DNA of 64,000 nt from Trifolium pratense (taxonomy: Eukaryota > Streptophyta > Magnoliopsida > Fabales > Fabaceae), in assembly GCF_020283565.1 (NCBI RefSeq), contig NC_060060.1:9362001-9426000 (forward strand). Direction: 5' to 3'. The translations under genes were made by a program, and so were the position numbers. Below, piece by piece: positions 23,792 through 36,064 of the stretch. The first letter of the stretch is position 1. Each line of letters opens with the position of its first letter. Under the pieces are notes generated by a model, which did no database searches, had not been told where the DNA came from, and worked only from the letters and a program-made list of their open reading frames with translations.

Positions 23792-24838
23792 TTTTTTTTT
23801 TTGTGTGGTGGTGATTTGGTGTTGTGTTCTTGTGAGGAAGAAGAAGAGGAAGAATGAGAAAATGGGTAAGAATTAAGGATGCTTTTTTTGGGTATTTTAT
23901 TTTCTTTACTTTTTCAAAGGTGTGGAGTTTTTATTCTCTTTTGTTTTTTATTGAGTTGTTTGAGATCTCTATAGATATATTTTGGTTGAGTGTTTTATTT
24001 TACTATATTTCTTTTTATGGGTTGTCTCTTGTTTTTTGTTTAGGGTGTGTGTGGGAGTGGAAGATGTGTCATAGTAGATGAGATGATTTCATACACAATG
24101 CAAAAAAAGAAAGAAGAGAGAGAATATAGAGTTGAAAAAAGAGGAAGAGGTTAATTAATTTCATCTTTGAATCTTTGAATTTGGAGAAATTAAGGTGGGT
24201 ATGGGTACCACAATAGTAGTGAAAAAGTAAAATTGTTGTTGTGGGTAATTTGGTCATTTAACTTAATTTCTGATAATATTTCCATTTTTTATCTTTCTAT
24301 TTTTTTTGGTTTGGACTTTTTATGTTATAAAATGTTAACATTGTTATTCATTTTACATGAATTATTTTTATAAAAAAAAAAATCAAAAAAATATAGGAAA
24401 ACCCCATATCTTCATAAAAAAATCATAAGTCTAGATTTCATTATTTTGCTTTTAATGAAAGGGGAGAATTTTGGGAAAGACATAGATCAAATAGGGGATG
24501 TGTGAAAGTGAATCAACTCATTTTTCTACACAACCTTAATTATATTTTTCCTCACTCATAAAAAGAATTACCTATAACCACCACACAAGAAGACAAATGT
24601 GGTTTGGAGTTAGAGAGATAAAAGAGTTCAATAGCGATATTAGACATGTGGTGATGGAGGATGTTAGAGGAGTAAGAAAGAATGTGATTTAAACTTTAAA
24701 GTGTCATCAATTTGTTAAATAAGGGGTGAAATATGTGAGAATTAATGCAAGGCGTAACGAGACGTTTTGTTTGTGGAAAGATTGGTAATGAGTTAAAGAG
24801 GGGTTGATTTGTATTTTGATAATTAGTTTGCTAATAAT
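23792..24838. other. intergenic, F-box gene promoter side
   Basis: The 5' flank of the F-box gene (transcribed leftward), then AT-rich DNA up to the solo LTR. Nothing else recognised. Confidence 0.5.
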
Positions 24839-25201
24839 ATTAGTGTCGCGGCGCGAAAAATACCTCGAGTGTAAACAATCGAAAATAACAGAGTCGTCAT
24901 CGAATTTTATTTATCCCAAAGAAGGGAAAGGAAAATATCGAGAAAACCTTGAGGGGAAGAGAAATGGATTCGGGAGTTGGTTATGCGAGGGGAAGGTATT
25001 AGCACCTCTTACATTCGTCGTACTCAACGGGAACCTTTTAGAGGGAAATTGCTTGTTTGCTTTAATGTGCTTTTAATGTTTGCTTAAATATTTGTTTCTT
25101 GATTCATCGATAGAAAAAGATTTTTTATTATTGTTATTATGATAATGTATTCGGGGAAAAAAGTTTTGTTTTTTATTATTATGGTTATTATTGTGCTTTT
25201 A

Positions 25202-26150
25202 GACCATGTGCAATGGAAAGAAAAATGGGTGTTGAAGGAGTGTTTCAACTGTTGAAACCATTGGAGGGAGTGTTGAAAAAATGATGTGGAGGAGTTGGGT
25301 GATGAAATGTTTCAACGGTGTTGAATCTGACGCAGGGGCCACACGGCGGGTTTTGTTTGGTTGTAGCAGGGCGCGTGTGATACACGCGCGGGTGAGGAGA
25401 GTGGGCGAGAGTGAAACGCGGAGAGAGAAAGAAATAAGGACACGTGTCTTCGTCTGATTGGCTCTCCGGATTCTTATCACATTAATACTTTGAACTCAAT
25501 TATCTCATTGCAAATTAATTTTTTATTTTTTTATTTTTTTACCAAAATTCGTGATTTTTTTTTCTCTACAAATAGAGACTTGGTTCATTTCATTTGGACA
25601 CAGAAAAAAAAAACCAAATTTTTCACTATCTTAATCTATTATTATCTTTCTAATTAGTCTTTCTTTTGAAGTTTTAATCTTTTTTTAGTGAAATGGATCC
25701 CAACAATTCTTCTATACGTTATTTGTGTGTTGTTTCGTATTTTAAGTTAATTTGCATTGTATTAATTACGTAACTTGTGTGTTGTATTGCATTTTAAGTT
25801 AATTTGTATCGTACTAATTACGTTATTTGTGTGATGTATTGCATTTTAAATTAAGAAAATAAAAAAAATATTTAAATAAATTTTGTTAAGTGTATTATTT
25901 TAATTTAATTTTAATCGATAATTATAATTTTATTTAATCATAAAAACAAAAATTAAAATTTAAATAAGAATATGAAATAGAAAGTGGTGGGGTAGAGAAA
26001 GTGGTGGGGTAGGGTGTTGAATAGAAAAACCATTGGAGAGGGTAAAAGTTGAATGTGTGTTGAATGATTAGGTGGAAGAAAGAGAAAATGATGTGGAGTG
26101 AAAAAGTGGGTGTTGAAGCTGTTTTGGTGTTGAAACCATTGTATATAGTC
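25202..26150. mobile_element. PIF/Harbinger-type MITE nested in solo LTR
   Basis: 949 bp with ends GACCATGTGCAATGG and CCATTGTATATAGTC (imperfect inverted repeat), flanked by TTA on both sides (25199-25201, 26151-26153), the usual Harbinger target. Near the left end is a GCGCGTGTGATACACGCGCG palindrome. No transposase is encoded. Confidence 0.75.
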
Positions 26151-26189
26151 TTAAGGGAAATTTTTATTATTATTATTATTTTGTATATT

Positions 26190-28513
26190 CTCTTTTTTGT
26201 GTTTTTTTTTTGGTACATTTTTTTGTCATTTATTCGTATTTTTTGGAAATGTTGACTTTGGTCAAATTGATATTTTGATGAGTGGACCTTATTTGGGGTA
26301 TAAGTGGAATTTTGATAGTGAAAAAGATGAGATTTTTTGTGGTTCTACCTCTTCAGAAAATTCAACCTCTATTCATTTCTTCACTGCTGCTTATATAGGG
26401 ACAATGGGAACATTCTAAACCGAAGGAATTAGGTTATGCAAGGTGAAAAGGGAATTTGCACATTCGAGGCATTTTTGGGAATTTTAGATGTTATAGTGGT
26501 GGTTTTATTTGTCATAATCATGATCCTGATCCAATGATTAAAGGGACCACGAGATTTTGATGAGGTGGTCAGTTTCTAGAATATTCTATATGAGAATGGA
26601 GGCATGCAATAGAATTGTTTTGATATATTCCCTTTTTTGTTGTTTTTTTGTTTTGGTAAATTTTTTGGTCACTTATTCATATTTTTTGCGAATGCTGACT
26701 TTGGTCAAATTGGTAATTTGATGAGTGGACCTTATTTAGGGTATAAGTGAAATTTTGATGGTGAAAAAGATGAGATTTTTTGTGGTTCTAGCTGTTCAGA
26801 AAATCCAACCTCTATTACTTGCTTCACTGCTTCTTATATAGGGACGATGAGAACATTCTAGACCGAAGGAATTAGGTTATGCAAGGTGAAAAAGGAATTT
26901 GCACATTGGTGGCATTTTTGGGAATTTTTGATGTTATAGTGGTTGTTTTATTTGTTCTAAGCATGATCTTTATCCAATGATTAAAGGGACCACGGAATTT
27001 TGATGAGGTGGTCAGTTTCTAGAGTATTCTAGATGAGAATGGAGGCATGCAATGAAATTGTTTTGGTATATTCCCTTTTTTGTTCATTTTTTGGTCACTT
27101 ATTCATATTTTTTGGGAATGTTGACTTTGGTCAAATTGATATTTTGATGAGTGGATCTTATTTGGGGTATAAGTGGAATTTTGATGGTGAAAAAGATGAG
27201 ATTTTTTGTGGTTCTAGCTCTTCAGAAAATCTAACCTCTATTCCTTTCTTCATTGCTGCTTATATAGGGACAATGAGAACATTCTAGACCGAATGAATTA
27301 GGTTATGCAAGGTGAAAAAGGAATTTACACATTGGTGGCATTTTTGAGAATTTTTGATGTTATAGTGGTGGTTTTATTTGTTCTAATCATAATCTTTATC
27401 CAATGATTAAAAGGACCATGAAATTTTGATGAGGTGGTCAGTTTCTAGAGTATTCTAGATGAGAAAGGAGGCATGCAATGAAATTGTTTTGGTATATTCC
27501 CTTTTTTGTATTTTTTTTGGTATATTTTTTGGTCACTTATTCATATTTTTTGGGAATGTTGACTTTGGTCAAATTGATATTTTGATGAGTGGACCTTATT
27601 TGGGGTATAAGTGGAATTTTGATGGTGAAAAAGATGAGATTTTTAGTGGTTCTAGCTCTTCAGAAAATTCAACCTCTATTCCTTTTTTCACTACTGCTTA
27701 TATAGGGACAATGAGAACATTTTAGCCCGAAAGAATTAGGTCATGCAAGGTGAAAAAGGAATTTGCACATTGGTGACATTTTTGGGAATTTTTATTGTTA
27801 TAGTAGTGGTTTTATTTGTTCTAATCATGATCTTTATCCAATGATTAATGGGACCACAAAATTTTGATGAGGTGGTCAGTTTCTAGAGTATTCTAGATGA
27901 GAATGGAGACATGCAATGGAATTGTTTTGGTATATTCCTTTTTTTGTGTTTTTTTTTGTACATTTTTTGGTCACTTATTCATATTTTTGGGAATGTTGAC
28001 TTTGGTCAAATTGATATTTTGATGAGTGAACCTTATTTAGGGTATAAGTGGAATTTTGATGGTGAAAAAAATGATATTTTTTGTGGTTCTAGCTATTCAG
28101 AAAATCCAACCTCCATTCATTTCTTCACTGCAGCTTATATAGGGACAATGAGAACATTCTAGACCGAATGAATTAGGTTATGCAAGGTGAAAATGGAATT
28201 TGCACATTGGTGGCATTTTTGGGAATTTTTGATGTTATAGTGGTGGTTTTATTTGTTCTAATCATGATCCTTATCCAATGATTAAAGGGACCACGAAATT
28301 TTGATGAGGTGGTCAGTTTCTAGAGTATTCTAGATGAGAATGGAGGCATGCAATGAAATTGTTTTGGTATATTCGTTTTTTGTGTTTTTTTTTGGGGTAC
28401 ATTTTTTGGTCACTTATTCATATTTTTTGGGAATGTTGACTTTGGTCAAATTAGTATTTTGATGAGTGGACCTTATTTGGGGTATAAGTGGAATTTTGAT
28501 GGTGAAATGTGGT
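26190..28513 (+). repeat. ~437-bp tandem array inside the LTR
   Basis: The motif GTTGACTTTGGTCAAATT recurs at 26251, 26694 (one change), 27120, 27558, 27995 and 28435, spacings 443, 426, 438, 437 and 440 bp. Five units are full and the sixth breaks off near 28513. Four of the first five units keep an 83-88-codon frame ending IGTMRTF or similar; one has an internal stop. The frame is most simply a result of copying, not a gene. Confidence 0.9.
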
Positions 28514-28670
28514 TTCTTGAAGGTGAAGTAACAAAAATGAATATAAAAATAATATTTTTTTTGAATTTTTGAAATAATACTAAAATAATGGAAATAAAAT
28601 GATAAAAAATGTAGAAAAATAAAAAATGATAGAAAATGAGGGTACGACAAAATTAGGGTATGACAATTAG

Positions 28671-29218
28671 AAGGATGGTTGACAATGGAAAAATATGCGG
28701 TTTTGAAAGGATAGATTGTTGGAAGGTGATCCCCTTCATTTTAAATTTAGTAGACTTTTTTTTTTTTATCTTTAGATAAAAACATCAATTGCTTGTAGAA
28801 AAGTTGAATAGACTGGGGAAGACTGTTGAAAATGGAGGTTGGAGGTGGCGTAGGAGTAAATAGGAAGAATTGTTTGTAGAAAGAAATAAAAGGTTATTTA
28901 GGCATAAAGTCAATATTCATTTTTAAAATAGTTCAAAGCAAAGAAAAATTTATTTTGTTTTTAATTTAAATTTTTAGTGATAGAAGTAGTCAAGTATGAA
29001 AAAAAAAATGAAGGTAGAACAAAACACTTCTGAGTTTAAAGTCATCTATTTTGTGTTTGCTTTACATACTTATACTTTGCATTCCTTTACCTAAATATAT
29101 TGAAAAACAAAATGCAATTATTTCTTTTGAGAATATAAAGCATGTTCACAAGTGTTGCTTGAGGAATATAAAGCAATTATTTCTTCTGAGTTTATGGTAG
29201 GTTGCTTGAGGAATCGGT
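28671..29218. other. intergenic between solo LTR and P450 gene
   Basis: AT-rich 3' flank of the P450 gene. No other feature seen. Confidence 0.5.
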
Positions 29219-32200
29219 TTAGAGTGACTCAACTATAATTGGAAACTTGTTCTTTGGCATCCTCACAAGTGTTGGTTGGACAGAGTCATCTTTCTCTATA
29301 GCTTTCCATCTGTAACATCAATTTTCATTACATTGATTAGGCAAAAATGAAAACATAAGATAAAAAAAGGCTTAAATAATTATGAAAATGGAATTGGTTG
29401 CTTAAAGAACATCAATAAAATCCAATTCCATAAGTCTTTATTGAGTTGGCCCTTTAATTCAAACAATTATTATTGACCAAATTTTATTTATTTTACGGCT
29501 GAATTTCATATTAATGAATGCCCTTTTCTCTAAATAATCGAAGTGTTAACATCAAAATAATTAAGTTCCTATCTAATTCTTCATTATTACTCCCTCCGGT
29601 CCTTTTTATAAGGAACATTTTGGAAAAAAAATTTGGTCCTTTTTATAAGAAACAATCATTAAATTTATTCTTACAATTCCATTTTTACCCTTATTAAATT
29701 GTATCAACTCAAAAGTTATGCATTAATTAGAGTGATATATTCCCTAAGGATAAATTAATACACCAAGGTTAGTTTTGGAATAGATTGTAAAATTTTAGAA
29801 TTTTTATTAAGAAAGATAAGGTTTCTTGGTATGTGTGTTTTTTTCAAATTGTTCCTTATAATAAGGACCGGAGGGAGTATTAATTAGGGCTGATGATATT
29901 TTGGTTCATGTAATAATATTTAGAAAATAAAAACTCGATAGTCGATATACGACTCAAAGAGTAAAATCTGTATTGATTGACCCAATACATAAATTGGCGC
30001 CGGAAGAATTTAAACTAAAACCTATGTAAAAATACACTTCAAATTAAAGTCTCAAGTCTACATTTTTATAATATAAAAATAATTACTCCTTAATTACATT
30101 TTGTAATGATGATTTTAATCTTTAAAACTAAACCTTTTGTTTTGGTGGTCCAAATAGTTTTAATCTAGTTATATTTATGAACAAAAAAAAAGTCCATATC
30201 TTACTTGTATCTTGTGACAAGATGATGAATGAAGACACAAATTTCAACCTTGGCAAGGTTCATTCCAGGACACATACGTGGTCCACTACCAAATCCAAGA
30301 AAACTGAAAGGCCTCAAGTGTTCCTGCATTTCATTGAAATTATCAAAAATTATCAAATTTTGGTTCCATGAAAGTGCACATGCTAATCATAAATATTGTT
30401 TTGACATTAGAACTTTAGTGATGCAAATATAAATGGTTGGTAGTCCGATCAGAAATCTAATAACAAGTGGTTCAGCGGATTATAGAGGAGACTCTAATAT
30501 CATATTAATTTTCTTTCCTCGAAACCCAAACACACTTAAATTTAGTGTATTTTATTCGATTTTTGTGTCTAAATATTACTATTATTGAATGTTAATTAGG
30601 TGGAGTCTCTTATCATGAAGGAACTTACATCAAATCTAGATGGATCAAACTTGTGAGGATCTGGGAATACTTTCGGGTCATGGTGTATTGAAACAACATC
30701 TAGGTTAACTGACCAACCTTTCTTAATTTGGTATCCTGCAAAATTCAACATCAACTTTGTTGTAAGAAAACATTCCTCTGAAACAAGAATTTGGGGATAT
30801 TAACAAGAATTTGGTAGGAACATCGCATTATATATACAGAAGTTGGGGTTCGAACCACAGATACTCCACTTATTCATCTTTTAAGTACAATTTCTAATCA
30901 TTAGGCTACTTGACAACAAAAAATTGGCCATCGTGTAATTTTTTGCTTACCATCAATTTCAAAATCTTGGGCTGCTTTTCTTGAAAACCAAGGTAGTATT
31001 GTGGCTCTTCTGAGTGTTTCACTTATCACCTGAAAAATAAAATAACCAATAATAATTTTAGTCTTATGTGAAAAAATTGAAGTTACTTAGAAATAAGAAA
31101 ATGTTGATGCTTACTTTGGCTGTGTAAGGCATGTTATTAACCTCAGACCATGTAAGATCTGTTCCACCTTTTCTGTTTGCAATAATTTCTCTATGTTCCT
31201 CCTGCAAATAAATAAATAATCAATCTACATTTTAAAAGAGAAAGATTGGAAGGTGTATAATAATATTTAGACCATGTTTGGATAAAAAACTTAATAGGTG
31301 CTTATAACATAAGCAGTGGTGGAACCAGGATTATTATAGAGCCTGCGAAAAATTTCACATGTGACATAATATATAAATAGTCCAACAAAAAATCTCAAAT
31401 TCTCAATTTTGCCATAAACTAATCCCTAAAAATACCAACAATTTTTGCCAGAGTCTGGGCAACTGTCCAGGCTTGGTGGGCCTTAGAGCCGCCCCTTAGT
31501 ATAAGCGATTATCATACATATACTCCCTCCGGTTTTAAGCAGAATTCGGCCAAATGTTTTAAGCTTTGCTAAAATTTAAGACTGTGTGTAGTAAGTCTTT
31601 TATGTGTAAGTTATTTTTATAATAATAATAAGAAAAAAATAAATTAAATGTTTTCTTGTAAGTTATAAGCTGCTTTCAGAAGTTATCATGGAGAGCTTAT
31701 GGAAATAAGCTGAAAATAGGTTATGGATATGATGACGTAAGTTGTTTCTATAAGCTCTCCCAAACAGTCTCACCAGAGTTTATGTCAGTAGACTGAGACA
31801 AATTCAAATAAGTCGATTCAAATAGGCACTTACTCTCAATTTTTCAAGAACATCTTGATTTTCTTCAAGAAATTTGATAAGCCATGTAAGAGCAGCAGTT
31901 GTGGTATCATGTCCTGCAACAAGCAGAGTTAATACATTGTCCTTTAACTGCTTATCAGTAAGTTTATTTTCATCTTCTTGTGCATCTGATTTTCTGCTAT
32001 GTTTCATAATTAAGGATTCTAAGAAATCTTGTTGGAAATCTTGGCCATTTCTCCTCCTCGAAATTACAGAATCCAACATTTCGTACATCCTATCGCGAGC
32101 CTGCACTCAATATATACATAAGACAAAAAGAAACTTTAGTGGCAACACTTCTGATTGAAAACATGTCTGGTGTGCGACACATGTCAGTGTCTGTGTCAAT

Positions 32201-34340
32201 GAAGGTTTTATGTCCGATGTCTGTGTCTAGTGTAAATGACTTAGAGATATTATATTCATAGATAAGAAACACAAGTTTACTCCTATGAAAGTGGATAATA
32301 TATCGGCCTAATATCAATTCTTTTGTCGATTTGAATTATTTTGTTACCTTGATACCGCGCTGAAAAGCCGTTCCCGGAAGTTTAAAAGGCAATGAAGCAA
32401 ATGAGGAAGAAATGATCTTGAAATTTGACCTAAACTTTTCTTGATCCTCTCCGGTTGGCTCTAAGCTCATGATCATGTGTCCAATCACTTTAAGTGTAAA
32501 CTACAATATTCAAAATACTCACTTAGCACTTAGCATGGAATAAAATGTATAAAGAATATGAAACTTTCAATATTCGATATTCACATTGAATTAGGTTTGC
32601 ATGCACTCAAAAATCCAAATTTCAAATTTCAAATTTCAAATTCATATAATCAGCACATTCATAGTTGTTGGATTAAGATCAGACAATCCAAATTTCAAGT
32701 TCATAATCAAAATCTATATTAAAATTTGAATCATCTGATCTCGATCCAATCAGCAAATGTGCTAACTGTATGAACACGTCAAATTTTCAACTGCAGTAAA
32801 TCCAATTTCACTCAACTGTAGAAGCTTCTTCAAGAACAAAAACTTTCTTTCCATCCCATTGATCTAATGTTACCATTGCTTGTGTATTAATAAAATGGAA
32901 ATATTTTTTTAGACCATCTAATGACAAAGGTTCAGCAATTAATCTTCTAAGTCTTTTGTGTGCTTCTCCAGTTTGTTGTAGCAAGCTGGTGGGGCCAAGA
33001 ACTTGTTGACCAGTGTAAAATAAGTTTAAACTCACAATCCCATCTTTGCCTGTTAATAGTATCTTACTTGCTTCTCTACCAGTCATGAAGACTGTGAATC
33101 TCCCTAAGACAAAGCTCTTGAAAACCTTTCCATATCTATAAGAATATAAAATCAATCATAGTGATGAAAATCTTTGAAACTCTTTAGCACCTACATATAA
33201 CGTAGGTTAAAAATGTTTATATTCCATTTAAAATTTTTAGTCCCTATATTTAACAAAATCTACGGGTTGATATTCCATATCGCACAAACTAAAAGCACAA
33301 AAATGCAGTCCCGTAAATACAACTCAGCTTGTAGCTAGAAGGACATTGTTATGCAGTGGCTCAAGTTCAAATTTGAAATTCGACAATGCTTCAAAAAAAA
33401 TGTGAATCTAATCACTAGATTATTAGACAATTTTTTTTCTTTAGAAAAATGAATTTTCTGTAATTAGTAGTAACATAGGTTGATCTCAGCCTTTGATAAA
33501 AATCGAAGGTTAATTAGAATTCTAAGATCAATCTACTAGACTCAATTTTCAAAATTTAGTGATTATGGATGTAACACCAACAATTCAGTATGATGTTTGA
33601 ACGCAAATTCGACCTAACACGTGTTGATGTCAACACCGACATAATACTAACATATGTGGTTACAATAAAGTATTATATTTTCTTAAATTGTTATGAGTGT
33701 CAACTTGTTAGATCAGCGACATGTTAAGTGTTTGTGTCTGTATTAGTAATTTATTGATGATTGCTGACTACGGACAACCGAATCTTGAAACCAAACAATT
33801 TTATCTTTTGGAGGGAACTAAAAATAGAAAAAGTTTTTTAAAACTAAAGTGGAACAATTTTTTTTGTAATCAATTATAAGTAAACAAAAAATTGTCATTG
33901 GAATCAAATATAAGCAAATATCAACTAACTTATCTCTACATTTAACAATACTATTCCAAAAACAGTATTACATTAATTCCTTCAAGTTGTGAGGAGATGA
34001 CCATTATAGCTCTAGAATATGTTAGTAATAAAAGTATTCTTTTTTATATAAAATAAAAACAAAATTAAATGCATTTAATTTCTTTAATAATATATACAAA
34101 TTTAGTTCTAAGTTTTGATGATTTAGTTTACCTCTTTTGTCTCTTGTTCATGAAGCTAAAGATTCCAGATGGACTTGAAAAATCAGAGAGAAATTTCAAA
34201 CTCTCACCAATAATAGGCCAACCTAAATTACCAGGGATACCATCCATTTCTTTAGGAGAACGAGTAAGATACATCAACAACAAAATTGGTAACACTACCA
34301 AAGAAAATATCAAAGAAATTAGCATAACGATTAGTCCCAT
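29219..34340 (-). CDS. cytochrome P450, CYP722A-like (9 exons)
   Basis: ER-anchored haem mono-oxygenase of the CYP85 clan. Exons, in transcript order: 34340-34132, 33135-32817, 32500-32348, 32100-31834, 31201-31115, 31029-30951, 30735-30629, 30323-30205, 29309-29219. All introns are GT-AG, phases agree, and the 1431-bp CDS gives 476 residues, normal for the family. Residues 1-25 are the membrane anchor; [15 protein letters not shown] is the proline hinge. I-helix AGHDTTTA, K-helix ETLR, FDPSRF and the haem loop [14 protein letters not shown] with its cysteine are all present. The closest match from memory is Arabidopsis CYP722A1 (At1g19630); relatives act in ABA, brassinosteroid and strigolactone metabolism, but the substrate here is unknown. 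The last exon is 895 bp away beyond a Stowaway MITE and easily missed. Confidence 0.88.
29590..29877. mobile_element. Stowaway MITE in P450 intron 8
   Basis: 288 bp; ends CTCCCTCCGGTCC and GGACCGGAGGGAG, flanked by TA (29588-29589, 29878-29879). These are the standard Stowaway (Tc1/mariner) termini. It lies in the intron before the final coding exon. Confidence 0.9.
30798..30932 (+). mobile_element. SINE in P450 intron 6
   Basis: A-box-like TTGGTAGGAACATC, B box GGTTCGAACC, body ACTTATTCATCTTTTAAG, tail GGCTACTTGACAACAAAAAA. The layout matches the SINEs at 33315, 49351 and 63141. A direct ACAAGAATTTGG repeat (about 30782 and 30803) lies at its left edge. Confidence 0.6.
31270..31769. mobile_element. 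nested MITEs in P450 intron 4
   Basis: The outer element has ends GACCATGTTTGG and, on the other strand, GACTGTTTGGG, flanked by TTA and TCA. Inside it is an hAT-like relic at about 31317-31500 (AGTGGTGGAACCAGG to GAGCCGCCCC), flanked by similar ACATAAGC and GTATAAGC, and a lone Stowaway-like end (ACTCCCTCCGGTT) near 31522. Confidence 0.5.
33315..33435 (+). mobile_element. SINE-like relic in P450 intron 1
   Basis: ACTCAGCTTGTAGCTAGAAGG resembles an A-box region and GTTCAAATTT a worn B box, with an AATCACTAGATTATTAGACA tail. Decayed. Confidence 0.4.
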
Positions 34341-36064
34341 AATTAGTTCCTAGTGTTTGCAACTAGCTAATAGCATTAACTATAGTTGATTAAATAAACA
34401 CTTCTTGTATATATAATAAGTTGAAATTATTGATGGTGTATCTATATATCTTGACCACCTTGTGCTTAACACATTATTATTATATATAACAAATTGAAGA
34501 CTTTGGTCGTAACCAAGTACGTATTTGTATTTATATTAGACACCTATACTTATATAATTATATTTGTAATTTATTAATCTGCAGGCCAATGTTATATTTT
34601 GAATCTTATAAAAAAAAATGTTATATTTGAAAGTAACGATTGTTTTGAGGCAGTAAGTAAATAAGAAAATAATTATTTGGTAGAATATTACAGCTTCTTT
34701 GTTCTTGTTAGTGTCATTGATTGGTAAGTTGACACAACTCACAAAGTTTAATCTCTTGCTACCCTAATATTGAAAGTAATTGCTGGATGTAATAGAGATT
34801 CTTTAAATAGTAACATCTTCCTGCGAGTTTTAATGTTGTTGTACGTCCAAACTCGAGACCGAACCCGGAACATTGTTTAAACTAGAAGAGACATGTTTCG
34901 TATCATCTAAGTGCTCTTAAGCCATGTAATAAAATTTTTTTCATGTGTACCCCATTTTAGTGACACAAGTTAATTTACTCATACCTTTGTCATGACATTT
35001 TTTAAACAAATAGAGATTTTATTTGCCGTCCCTGGGTGACCATTATTGCATATTTGCTTGGCTTGCTTCAAATGTAGAACAATTTGCTTTATTATAATAA
35101 GGAGAAATTTGACTTGTTTGCTCAAAATTTAATATTCCTTGGACAAAACTAGGGTTAAAAAAATGTCAGCTGCTCTGACAAAAATCTATGGCCAAGCTGT
35201 ACAATGTCAAACTAGAATTTTCTTAAACAATGTCAAGATTTTCAATAAGAAAAATCATAGGCAAAGTGTTAAAAAAAAAAAAAAAACTAAAATGTTATAA
35301 ATAAATAAGATAAAGGATCGAAGTGTTACAAACAAAAAAAAATGACCAGAGTGTTATAAATAAATAAGATAAAGGACCAAAGTGTTAAAAAAAAGATAAA
35401 AAATCAAAATGTTACAAAAAAAAGGACCAAAAATATTACAAAAAAATAAGATAAATGACCTACGGTGTAATTTTATCAATTATCGATCAATCATAATATT
35501 ATTATCATAATTACTTTTAAAGTCACACACATAAGCGGGGAGATTGTAATTCACTGACAATGTAAAATGTTTCACACCAACATTTTTTTGGTTCAGTCTA
35601 ATTATCATTTTTGAAGTATTTGACATATTTTAATTCCCAATATAATTAATATTTTCAATAAAAATAATGAAACCAATCTTAATATTCTCATAGCATTGAA
35701 TTCTTTCTCCACCTTATTGTCAGCAAATTGTTGTGAAATAATAATATTAGAACCCAATAGCATAAAAATATGCTTCAACTTTAAACATTTACAACCTGTT
35801 ATGTGGTTCCACAACTACCATCTATTGCTTCTAAATCTTTATGTTAACATAAATTTCAAAGGTTGTTTCTAACCTAGAATTGCAGAAAGTACATAATAAT
35901 AGGATATCGTTATACCTTAAACTTTAGAAGATAAATATAACATAAGACTTATTACAATGATACACTTCACAAGCCACATGTAATACATACATATATATAC
36001 AACACGTTGCTTGTGATGAGAATATTATGTAACCAAATCATTTACTTTGATACTAGTATATGAA
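34341..36064. other. intergenic between P450 and bZIP genes
   Basis: P450 promoter side and bZIP 3' flank. Contains an A-rich minisatellite at 35266-35465. No gene seen. Confidence 0.5.
35266..35465. repeat. A-rich minisatellite
   Basis: Imperfect repeats of a unit like AAGATAAAGGACCAAAGTGTT separated by A runs, about 25-60 bp each. Confidence 0.75.

Larger units (their letters stand above)
24844..28665 (+). mobile_element. 3.8-kb solo LTR, Ogre/Tat-like gypsy
   Basis: Starts TGTCGCGGCGCG, ends GGGTATGACA, and is flanked by an exact 5-bp duplication ATTAG (24839-24843 and 28666-28670). No internal retroelement domain is present, so this is a solo LTR left by recombination between two LTRs. 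The block at 24960-25045 (GAGTTGGTTATGCGAGGGGAA, then GTCGTACTCAACGGGAACC) resembles LTRs of legume Ogre elements from memory; that family name is inference. Inside are a Harbinger-type MITE (25202-26150) and a ~437-bp tandem array. Orientation is set by the similarity only. Confidence 0.8.

Noticed and set aside
27033..28162. Small ORFs in the 437-bp array taken as a gene family
   Set aside because: They lie within a solo LTR bounded by a TSD; similarity follows from tandem copying and one unit has a stop.
30177..30432. Plus-strand ORFs over the P450 haem exon
   Set aside because: Antisense shadows of exon 8, which carries the haem-binding motif on the minus strand.
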